A stretch of DNA of 64,000 nt, taken from the NCBI GenBank assembly GCA_964030475.1, contig CAXIPT010000001.1:16201723-16265722 (forward strand). Direction: 5' to 3'. The DNA is from Tethya wilhelma (taxonomy: Eukaryota > Porifera > Demospongiae > Tethyida > Tethyidae). This document shows positions 21,101 through 28,854 of this stretch, in pieces. The translations under genes and the position numbers were made by a program. Position 1 is the stretch's first letter. Each line of letters opens with the position of its first letter. Below the pieces are notes generated by a model, which was not told where the DNA came from, searched no databases, and saw only the letters and a program-made list of their open reading frames with translations.

Positions 21101-24100
21101 GAAGCTCAATGTCATTGGTTGTGGGTTTGGGTATGGCTGTGGTGAACCATGGAGGGTTGTTGACTTGGCAGCAAGTGTTTATGTTGGTACAGTCTCCACA
21201 GTCTTCTCCATCCCAAAGAGGATTGTCAGGGAATAGATCCTGCTTAAAGGAAAATGAATGACGTGTAGCGCTCTCACAGAAGTAGTTGTTTCCCATGAAA
21301 TCTGGCAAAGAATATGCATAGTTGACATCACAAGGACATTCGTACTTTCCATAATCGGAATGGGTGTAGATGGCAGCAATGAATGACCAAATGTGTTGCC
21401 GTATTCCACTATATTTACATCGATGAGTCAAACTTAAGCCATCGAGGTAGAATCCATCAATACCTTGACCTGAAATATAGTGGTTGTAAAGCCCCCAGCC
21501 ATATCCCCATTGGTATGCCTTAATCCTCCCACAGACTTGACTGTATTCATAACCTTCAACACTGAAAGTTGTTGTAGAACAACTATTTCCACCTGAATGA
21601 CTCTTTCCACATGTCCTCTTGGAGTATGAGGTGAGTTGGAGTCCAGGAGGACAGTTGTAACTGGTATTAGTCATGTCAATGAAGATCACTTGCCTCCATC
21701 CTGATGTGCCATTGCAAGTGTACAGTGGTTCACTAGTGCTAGTCTTATCTTCTGTTGTTGTCAAAGCAGCAGTGCTCTGTTCATCAATCAGTTCAAGAGT
21801 GGTATCCATTGAGGTCTCAGCTTCAGAATTAGCAACATTTGGGGAAGTAGCTGGAGACACAGTTGTTGGGTCTGGAGGCGATGTTTGGTAGAGTCTCTGC
21901 AGAAATTGAACCATATTGTTTTGTATGTACACAACATGTCTTGTGAGTGATTCTACTTCAGTGCGGACAAGTTGATGAAGTTCTTCAATCTTTGAACTTT
22001 GGTTAGCTTCAAAAGATTTTAGTTCATCTTTCATTGTTTGGATATCTTCTTTTGTTGCCTTGTCATCTACTAACTCCACTATCTCTTGAACATCTTCCTT
22101 GCTGGCCTTATTGTTTAGAGCTTGGCCAATTTCGTTGAAACTAACATTGTACTTTGTAGCCAACTCAGCCAAAATGTCAAAGTATGTTCGTTAGATTTTG
22201 TTGTAGTATTACAGCTGTAGTCTGAACATCTTCTTTCGTTGCCTTGTCTTCTACTAACTCTCGTATGTTCGTTAGATTTTGTTGCAGTGTTTGAATGTCT
22301 CCTTTGGTTGCCTTGTCTTTCACTAACTCTTGAATGTCTTCCTTTGAGACTGCCCCTGACATACTCTCAGACTGACCTGCTGCAGCTTCTGCAAATGCAT
22401 CCTGTAGAGTGCTCCTTAGTTCACTCTGTAAGTCATCTTTGAGTGATCGCACCTCTCTAACACATGGACTCTGAGGCTGACCAAACTTCAAAAGAAGAAA
22501 AAATGTCACACACTGGAGAAACATTTTCACCGGAGCTACACATCTAAAGCTGACAGCTATATTAACCTCTAGCTTCATTTAAGACTTAGTCTAGTAAAGG
22601 TTGACTGAAGCCACAGCATAATAATTATTAGTAAGTGTAGCACATGAACGTCACAAGTTGTTTACCTGTTTATATTACAAATTTTGCTGAACACATCAAG
22701 CCTAGGGTGACCACAGTTTGGTAGTACTGAAACCAGCATCCATTAACTCTACAAACCCATACAACACAATTGAAGTAAACAGCATGCACTGACTGTATGT
22801 GTTGTGGTGATGAAAGCAGATGTCTAGTACTCCAGGAGTTGAAGCATGCATAACCAACTGTAACCCAATCATGTTTTCTTGACCTCATTACAATATTCAG
22901 TAGAAGTATCACAAAATAACAAACCAAAAAATCTATAAAACAGTTGAAAAATCTTCCTCTTATATATCTATAGGCTTTTAATAAGTCCTGTAGAAAAAAG
23001 TTGTTTTCTTAGCATCTACTTTACATATATTTCAATCAATTCAATCGGGATATCAGTGTAGCCCAGTCCCCCCCAGGCACACATTCGAAGCTCAATATCA
23101 TTGGTTGTGGGGGTTGGCAATTTCTTGGTGAACCAGGGAGGGTTGTTGGCTTGACAGCAAGTGTTTGAGGTCCCACCGCAGTGCTGGCCATCCCAGAGAG
23201 GATTGTTAGGGAAAAGGTTTTGCGTAAAATCAGCTGCATTCCGTACTGCACTCTCGCAGAAGTAATCTCTACCCATGAAATTAGGTAGGGTATGACTATA
23301 GCCTATGTCACATGGGCATTCAGAATATGGCCAGCTTGTTCCATCATATATTCCAGCAATGAAGGTCCAAATATGTTGCCGTTGTCCACTTGTACCATGA
23401 GTCAAGCTTAGGCCATCCAGGTAGTGTCCATCAATGCCTTGACTGAGAGCATAGTAGTTGTAAAGCCCCCAGCCATATCCCCACTGGTATGCTTTAATCC
23501 TCCCACAAACTTGACTGTATTCAGAACCTCCAACACAGAATGAAGTAGAGGAACAGCCTTGACCTGAGTTGGTTCTTCCACATGTTCTCTTGGAGTATGA
23601 GGTGAGTTGGAGCCCAAAAGGACAGTTGTAACTGGTATTAGTCATGTCAATGAACACCACTCGCCTCCATCCTGGTGTGCCATTGCAAGTGTACAATGTT
23701 ATATCCGGGCATGTGCACTCAGTTGCAGTTGAATCAGATATAGAAACTGGTGCTGTATTGTTTAGTTTTAGTAGCAGTTGATTCATCTCAGTCCGTATCA
23801 CTGATTCCACTTCAGTTCGGACAACTTCTCGCACTTCATCTCTTGTCACACACTGGTCTCCCAGAATGAGACTCAGACTGCTGTTGTTCAGTCGGATAGA
23901 TTTCTTGTCACCATATTGTGACTCCCCAAACTGCAATAGACTACAAGCAACCAGCAATGGAAGCAGAAGAAACATCTTTGAATTCAATTCAATGCTGCAG
24001 AATTGAAGCTTCTTTCTTAAGAAATTGAACCTTGCTTGATCCTGAGACGGCTGTTGTATCAGTTTCAGTATTTTCCTGGCTTGTGAATGCTTCTTCACTT

Positions 24101-26256
24101 TTATAGCTGCTGCTGGATACATTGTCATTATTGTGAACAGCTGTGACTGAGCCTTACACGATTGTTGTTTACTAAAGGATTGATAGTAATTTTTCCACAT
24201 AAAATGAAAGCTATGGTTCACTTAACTTGTAACTGCAGCCACAGTGGAATTACAGCCCCCTAGGTCCCATATCTTACACAACCATACACTTGCTGACTCT
24301 CATAGCAACCATGTATGTGCGGGTGATAGTATGTAGACGATCAGTTTTGCGGCACTGCAGCTGCAGTTGCATGGTCACTTACAAGCCCAACTGTAGTAGT
24401 AGCGGCTCACCTAGTCCACTCATGCCATCACACATCAGGGGAAGAATCTGGGAATGAGGTTCTAGTATGTATAGCAGCATCACTGTGTTGTGGTGTTGAA
24501 AGACAGCTGCTATAAACATGAATTGAAACAGGCACAGAGTACGTAGTGAAGCAACTTCAAACATTTTGGCACACTGGCATGGTATCAAGACTTTGTTATT
24601 TTTACAGCAGTGACCATTCTTACTTCGGTTATTTCATACATTTTATACATTTTATAGGTATCAGCAGGCTGTGGTCACACCGGATTCATCACTGAAAAAG
24701 GCCATGCGTACACATTTGGTGATGGACGATACAAACAATTAGGTAGGGTGTTAATTATTAACATACTTCTAGCTGTGCACACATTCACTATACATTCCAC
24801 TAACCACACACACCACATGACATTGTATGTAGGTCACACTGAATACCAGGGACAGACGTGTGCTGTACCTACTAGGATCTGCAAGGAGCTATCAAACAAG
24901 AGGTGTCTCCAGATAGCTTGTGGCAGCTGCCATACCCTCTTCTTGACTGATATGGTATTGAACAGAAACATGATATTTGCATAATTAAAATCATTTAAGC
25001 CTTTTGCTTAGTTTGCTGAGCAATATTTAAGCATATACTAACCAGTATAATCTAAGCAAGGCCTTTAGGTGAAGGTGGTTTACAGAGGATACCTTTTGCT
25101 ATATCTTAATGATTTCAATGTTGTGTATCTTTCTATGTCTCCAGGGACAAGTGTATGTGACTGGACTGGGTGACTCTGGTCAGTTGGGTCTAGGTCCCCG
25201 TGTGGGGGCAGCAATTGATCCCACCCCCATCCCTCTGCCCAGTGATGAGTACAACATTGTGTTTGTCACTGCTGGAATAGCACACAACAGTAAGATGGTA
25301 ACAATTTACAGTTAAACTAACTATATTATTATTATTTTGCCAACAATTATTTTTACAGTTCTTCTCACAAACTGTGGAAAAGTGTTTACATTTGGATTGT
25401 CGTCTGTCGGACAGCTTGGTCACGGAGGGACAAAAAATTTACATCAGGTTATTTTGTCATACACGTTGTACTATTATAAAGACACAACAAAGAACACACA
25501 TTAACCAATAGCCAATGCAAATTATACTTATTTCCTGGGTGTAACCTAGGATATAATGTATGTGTATTATGATAAGACACTATGCTGTCTCTTCCTTCAC
25601 AGCCCACACAGGTGTCCGTTCTAAGGGAGAAGAAGATTGTCTATGCAGCAGCTGGAGTATCTCACTCCATCTTCCTTGATTCTGACGGACACGCCTACAC
25701 TTGTGGCAAAGGGAGGGGGCTCTTGGGCCACGGTGAGAATCGTATCCGCACAGTCCCAACCAAAGTAGAGAGTTTAGAGGTACGTCTGTTGTCATAGTAA
25801 TGGTATATTGTAGTTCAAACCTATTAAAGACAATGTCATGTACAAGTGTATGTGTTCTCTATTGGTTTTGTATAGGGTATTAAAATTGTGCGGGCAGCTG
25901 CTGGAGTGGCGAGGTCAATCTTTATCAGCTCCGATGGCTTTGGATACTGGTGTGGAGAAGGCATGGGGGAACTGAAAAATGTAAGATAAAATGACGGTAT
26001 ACAGTCTCCAGTAAAATGAATTGTACATGACCTATGCATGTTAATTGTTTGTTTCTTGCAGCATACTGCTACCTTGCCAACTGTCATGAGATTACCAGAG
26101 CCCCTCCATTCAGCATCGCTAGGCAACTCGCACATTGTGCTGCAGATGAAGTCAGGCAGAGTGATGAGTATGGGGAGCAATGGCCGCTTTCAGACTGGCA
26201 TTCAATCTGAAGGTGCTACTGTTGGTTCATTCACAAAGATAGACGTTCCTTCTTGA
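15157..26256 (+). CDS. F-box-like / RCC1-repeat protein
   Basis: Eleven plus-strand exons give a 479-residue protein: 15157-15373, 15471-15548, 15615-15720, 15789-15909, 24658-24742, 24833-24954, 25145-25289, 25359-25447, 25603-25779, 25876-25980, 26062-26256. Residues about 35-70 (LYLPYELWLTILVDYG ... LEYTCKWFSN) resemble an F-box. They are followed by a seven-bladed RCC1-type propeller. Repeat hallmarks are VFTWGAGRFGQLGN, AYTFGDGRYKQLG, VYVTGLGDSGQLGL, VFTFGLSSVGQLGHG and AYTCGKGRGLLGHGE. A role as an SCF substrate receptor is an inference from architecture; I do not recognise a named orthologue. The fourth intron (15910-24657) is 8.7 kb, against about 70-190 b for the others, and contains four antisense genes. 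It ends 171 b from the convergent mL64 gene. Confidence 0.85.
15910..16527. other. RCC1-gene intron sequence upstream of nested cluster
   Basis: No exon seen. The part just after the exon at 15789-15909 has a diverged counterpart after the pseudo-exon at about 20650-20762, so it belongs to the duplicated unit. Confidence 0.6.
16528..18021 (-). CDS. Nested secreted coiled-coil / 12-Cys protein, copy A
   Basis: Single-exon gene of 497 residues on the strand opposite its host RCC1 gene. The start at 18021 (MFLQCVTFFLLLKFGQPQSP) is preferred over the in-frame ATG at 18039 because copies B and C share it and it gives a clean signal peptide. Layout: signal peptide (1-20); long coiled coil with an internally repeated motif of the form ELVxDKATKxDIQ (about 60-240); Thr/Ser/Ala/Glu-rich linker (about 245-295); C-terminal domain (about 300-497). 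The last opens with LYTCNGTSGWRQVVFIDM and contains SQVCGRIKAYQWG, RQHIWSFIAA, PLWDGEDCG, NTCCQVNNPPWF and NDIELRMC, ending IELMEIYVK. This overall plan recalls collectins/ficolins (oligomerising stalk plus disulfide head), but I do not recognise the head as a named domain. Function is unknown; an extracellular recognition or matrix role is a guess. Confidence 0.85.
   Translation of the reverse strand: MFLQCVTFFLLLKFGQPQSPCVREVRSLKDDLQSELRSTLQDAFAEAAACQSESESGALSKEDIRELVKDKATKGDIQTLQQNLTDIRELVEDKATKEDVQTTAVILQQNLTNIVDALAELATKYNVSFKDIGQALNSKASTEDVQEIMDDIQELVDDKATKEDIHRMKDKLEANHNSTIEELRQLVRTEVESLTRHVVYIQRNMVQLLQRLYQTMPPAPATTVSPATSPNVANSEAETSMDTTLELTDEQSTAALTTEAETSASEPLYTCNGTSGWRQVVFIDMTNTSYNCPPGLQLTSYSKRTCGKSHSGLRSCSATTFSVEGYEYSQVCGRIKAYQWGHGLGLRGYYFAGQDINGYYLDGLSLTHRCKYSGIRQHIWSFIAAYVSSGDDRHECPCDVNYAYSLPDFMGSNYFCESTTRHYFSFKQDLYPDNPLWDGEDCGDCTNINTCCQVNNPPWFTTTIPNPTTNDIELRMCSLYELGRSDIPIELMEIYVK
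18022..18519. promoter_or_regulatory. Upstream region of copy A, conserved with copies B and C
   Basis: Non-coding. About 18140-18370 is nearly identical to 22640-22870 (upstream of copy C) and partly to 19985-20150 (upstream of copy B), including the stretch gaccacag.ttggtagtact and gtgttgtggtgat. The sharing reflects duplication. It probably carries the copies' promoters (inference). Confidence 0.55.
18520..19869 (-). CDS. Nested secreted coiled-coil / 12-Cys protein, copy B
   Basis: Single exon, 449 residues from the conserved start at 19869 (MFLQYVILFVLLKFGQPQSP). The open frame continues upstream to 20106, but that extension aligns with non-coding upstream sequence of the other copies, so it is not taken as coding. 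Signal peptide, coiled coil with ELVEDKATKGDVQ-type repeats, a short Thr/Ser linker (shorter than in A and C), then the C-terminal domain. The domain has twelve cysteines spaced as in A and D, including SQVCGRIKAYQWGYGWGLYN, SECPCDIGYS, DYFCESA, HCGGTSNTCC and IPIELMEIYVK. The head is closest to copy D (GGTSNTCC; RQHIWTFIAGIYDG), whereas A and C resemble one another. Function unknown. Confidence 0.85.
   Translation of the reverse strand: MFLQYVILFVLLKFGQPQSPCVREVRSLKDDLQGELRSTLQDAFAEAAAGQSESESGAVSKEDIQELVEDKATKGDVQTLQKNLTAEIRELVEDKATQEDIQTATERLQQNITNIMDTLAELATKYDVSFKEISQVINDKAKATEDDIQSIKDELKSFEVNQNSTIEELRQLVRTEVESLTRHVVYIQNNMVQLLQRLYQTMPPDPVTTVSTSEGETTSSEPLYTCNGTPGWRQVVFIDMTDTSYNCPPGLNLTSYSKRTCGRAHSGQGCSSTTFSIGGSEYSQVCGRIKAYQWGYGWGLYNYYARISQSINGNYLDGLSLTHGPSEQRQHIWTFIAGIYDGSGYPQSECPCDIGYSRTLPDFMGQDYFCESAVRNAADFTQNLFPNNPLWDGQHCGGTSNTCCQVNNPPWFTKNLPTPTTNDIELRMCAWGGLGYTDIPIELMEIYVK
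20643..20770 (+). pseudogene. Degenerate duplicate of an RCC1-gene exon
   Basis: This stretch (tgtatttatctggggagtag, then ttggacaactgggcaatgctg, then gctgaacctgcaggatgtga) is a clear copy of the RCC1 exon at 15789-15909. The copy has CGA changed to TGA, giving an in-frame stop where the functional exon reads GAGRFGQLG. It also has a one-base loss near gtgctcctgg and lacks the donor-side GTTGTACAAG. It lies on the host-gene strand between nested copies B and C and marks the start of the second unit of the segmental duplication. Confidence 0.9.
21030..22524 (-). pseudogene. Nested secreted coiled-coil / 12-Cys gene, copy C, frameshifted
   Basis: Closest to copy A throughout. The frame starting at 22524 (MFLQCVTFFLLLKFGQPQSP) runs through signal peptide and first coiled-coil repeats and stops at 22177. 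The rest (second half of the coiled coil, Thr/Ser linker and full 12-Cys domain ending IPIELMEIYVK) continues in another frame to 21030. Around 22172-22185 copy C has one extra base relative to A and B (caaaatgtcaaagtatg versus caaagcgtccactatg). This is either a young pseudogene or a sequencing/assembly indel. The remaining frame has no further stop and keeps all expected cysteines, which favours recent loss or an error. Confidence 0.8.
22525..23015. promoter_or_regulatory. Upstream region of copy C, conserved with region upstream of copy A
   Basis: Non-coding; aligns over most of its length with 18022-18519, with small indels. It supports a unit duplication covering [RCC1 exon - A - B] and [pseudo-exon - C - D]. 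Confidence 0.6.
23016..23975 (-). CDS. Nested secreted 12-Cys protein, copy D (short stalk)
   Basis: Single exon, 319 residues from 23975 (MFLLLPLLVACSLLQFGESQ), a good signal peptide. The in-frame extension to 24221 is probably not translated. The N-terminal stalk is much shorter than in A-C and lacks the ELVxDKATKxD repeats. It has only DEVREVVRTEVESVIRTEMN and a short CTCPD segment before the C-terminal domain (LYTCNGTPGWRRVVFIDM ... IPIELIEIYVK). The domain carries the same cysteine pattern plus an extra cysteine (TSFCVGG), and resembles copy B. The nested cluster therefore has two stalk types. Function unknown. Confidence 0.85.
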   Translation of the reverse strand: MFLLLPLLVACSLLQFGESQYGDKKSIRLNNSSLSLILGDQCVTRDEVREVVRTEVESVIRTEMNQLLLKLNNTAPVSISDSTATECTCPDITLYTCNGTPGWRRVVFIDMTNTSYNCPFGLQLTSYSKRTCGRTNSGQGCSSTSFCVGGSEYSQVCGRIKAYQWGYGWGLYNYYALSQGIDGHYLDGLSLTHGTSGQRQHIWTFIAGIYDGTSWPYSECPCDIGYSHTLPNFMGRDYFCESAVRNAADFTQNLFPNNPLWDGQHCGGTSNTCCQANNPPWFTKKLPTPTTNDIELRMCAWGGLGYTDIPIELIEIYVK

Positions 26257-26427
26257 GACTGGTTTTCCACCATTTGTATGCAGTCCACTGACAGTATTTT
26301 TTTTTTATGTGTGTGTATAATTATGCATGTATTATAGTATGTGTGTGTTTGTAATTATTGGCAGTGAATAATTATGATATTAAGAATTGAGTGACACACA
26401 ACAACAGCGGAACAAGATGATGTTGTT
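26257..26427. other. Convergent 3' spacer, RCC1 gene / mL64
   Basis: 171 b between the two stop codons. It contains T-rich and ATTATG-rich sequence but no further feature. Confidence 0.6.
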
Positions 26428-27035
26428 TCATTTTTTACGATCTTCTTTAAACATTTCCCAGTGAGGTCCCTGTTGTGTTGCCTTGCCAGTTGCAACTAGG
26501 TACTTTTGCATATCTGATTGCTGTTTCTTCTCTCTTGTCTTTCTTCTCAGTTCGTAGACTTTCTTGCGATGCTCTTCAATCATTTGAGGCATCTTCTTCA
26601 TATTCTCTTCAATCATACGTTGCCTATAGAGAAAGAGCATGTGCAGTTACATGACTACACCATGTGCTTCCAACTGTGCTTGCATGACTGATGTATAGTT
26701 GGTATCTGTCAGTGAGAACCTCTGAGCAAATGGGACATGAAGTCAGTGTGCATGCCTATAGCTAGAGTGGAAATATGGGCGTACCTTGACTCTCTGTTTC
26801 TTTCGTGTTTGGCAAGCTTCAAGGGTTTGTCGAGGCTTCTATCTCTGAGAGGTTTTGGTGGCCAGTAGACACCCTGAGAAACGAGCTCCTTTCTGATTAT
26901 TGCGAGTTTTCGGTTGCTGATGGCTGCCTTCCTCCATCGCCCATTAACCCAGGTTGGTTTGGCCAATTGCTGCAACTTCACGACAATATCAGGGAGCTTT
27001 TGAGCCATGCTATTCATGCTATAGATTTGGCACAT
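26428..27035 (-). CDS. GADD45GIP1: Mitochondrial large ribosomal subunit protein mL64 (CRIF1/GADD45GIP1-like)
   Basis: Two exons, 26785-27035 and 26428-26623, give 148 residues. The second exon encodes RMIEENMKKMPQMIEEHRKK followed by a Lys/Arg/Glu-rich helix. That mPQMI-containing helix is the hallmark of CRIF1/mL64, a mitoribosomal protein near the polypeptide exit. The first exon carries GVYWPPKPLRD before a basic stretch. Downstream in-frame ATGs (27017, 27008) are also possible starts. It is shorter than the vertebrate protein, which has extra C-terminal sequence. It lies 151 b downstream of the MIS18BP1 stop on the same strand. Confidence 0.75.
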
Positions 27036-27186
27036 GCAGTCAGTGCATGATGTGCTTTATTTGGGTTTTACACAACGTCCATTACCAACTATCAAAATCT
27101 TGCAAATTGGTGACAAAAATTATGCACCAAAACACTAAAACTAAGGCTAAAATAATGATGTCAACTATGTGTACATTGAGTTCAGA

Positions 27187-28809
27187 TTAATGTAGTTGTC
27201 TCATGACGTTCTCGTAGTTCTCGTAGGTTTCATCGACGTCTGAAAATGGATTTGAGTCTTCACTGGAGCTCTCGTCATCACTGTCTTCAATGAGACGGAG
27301 AGTCGCACGTTCACCGGAGCGAATCCTGTACAGATGATCCAGCGACAACATAGCACCACCACTGGAGAGCTTCCTCTCTGACTTCAAACTCTTTTTCTGG
27401 AGAATTGATCAAATAAACATGAGACTCAAGTTGTTTCATAGTAACTGTTGTTATAGTCACTACTGTGCATACTTTGACTGGTTGCTTCTGTTTCTGTGTT
27501 TTCTTGGCTTTCTGTATCTTGTAAATGACATTATCAGCAGCATCCCTATAGAACAGTGCAACACTTTTATTGCATCATGCACACACAGTATAGATTAACA
27601 ATAATTGTGTGAAATAACAAACCAACTATCGTATAGCGGGTAAAATTGGTGAGAATTAAATCGCACGCACGTGCATATAAACAAATTATGCAGCGTACGG
27701 ATCTAAATTGCCAAATTACCAATAATGCTAAAATGCGAATTCGCCAAATTTACCTGCTATACGGTAAACTTGTTACTCTATGATGGTGACTATAGAGATG
27801 AGGCTAGTTGACCCTCCCCCTTCGTCACCTTGGTGTGTGCAATGTGACAAAGGAGGAGGATCTAGGTTGATAGACTAAGATGAGGCTAACATCTTACCTC
27901 TTTAGCCCGCTCTTGAGGTCCGGAGTGGTGAGGTAGTCACAGAGCTTTGGAGTACGGACAGAAGGTGCTCCAACTCTCCTTCTCCTTGTCTCATTCGGTG
28001 TGTAGCTGGTCTCACTGTCCGAGTCACTCTCAAGGTTGTTGAAACACTCATCGTCACTTAGTTCAATCTCCTGGAGAGGGTACATTATCATTGCATGCAT
28101 AATTCACATATTATATTCTGGCACCACACTGCACATATATGTATGTATGTATTGGTGTGTAATACTAACCTCTACATGTTTCAGTTTCTTCTTGTATGGA
28201 GTTGCATCGAAAATATCATCAGAATAGCCAACATCCATCTGCTCCAGGGCACTGCGCAGCTGCCTCTTTCTCTTCATGGTGCCCTCCTTAGCAGTGATGG
28301 AGGTCGCAGCTTCAGATCGAGTGTTCTTCTTTGCCTTCGAAGCTCCCCAGACGTCTTTGGTGCTTTTTTTAGTGATCTGAAAGTATTGGGAGCTGCACTC
28401 TGTGGCTGTGTGTCCTGTGTCTAATCTTGTTGCCACCACCTCCCAGAAGTTGGGAGTGAGTGCGGGTAGATTGTATACAATCCTACAAAGTCAAGAGACA
28501 ATTTATCTTACAGTAAATTTATTCAGTAAACAGGAAAGTTGTACTAAAAATAGCTATCATTAAAGTCCATCTGGTTTGAGAATGCCAGTAGAATAACTTT
28601 CTAAATATCCAACCAATTTCAAAATTTCAAGCACCATAAGAAAGCACTCATTCTCCCCGTTCTTTTGGTTGCTTTTCCAGCTTCCTACACCTTACCAATC
28701 AAAAGTTAGCTATTTTGCCCCATATAAAAAGTATTGCATGAATCTCATATTTCACTTCCGGCGGCATTCTCAAACCAGATGGACTTTAGAAGAGGGCAAT
28801 TTCATTATG

Positions 28810-28854
<45 letters not shown>

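Noticed and set aside
22177..22578. 133-residue frame as an independent small secreted protein
   Set aside because: It is the N-terminal part of copy C cut off by a one-base insertion, not a separate gene.
23976..24221. 82-residue N-terminal extension of copy D
   Set aside because: Basic sequence before an excellent signal peptide; the start at 23975 fits a secreted protein.
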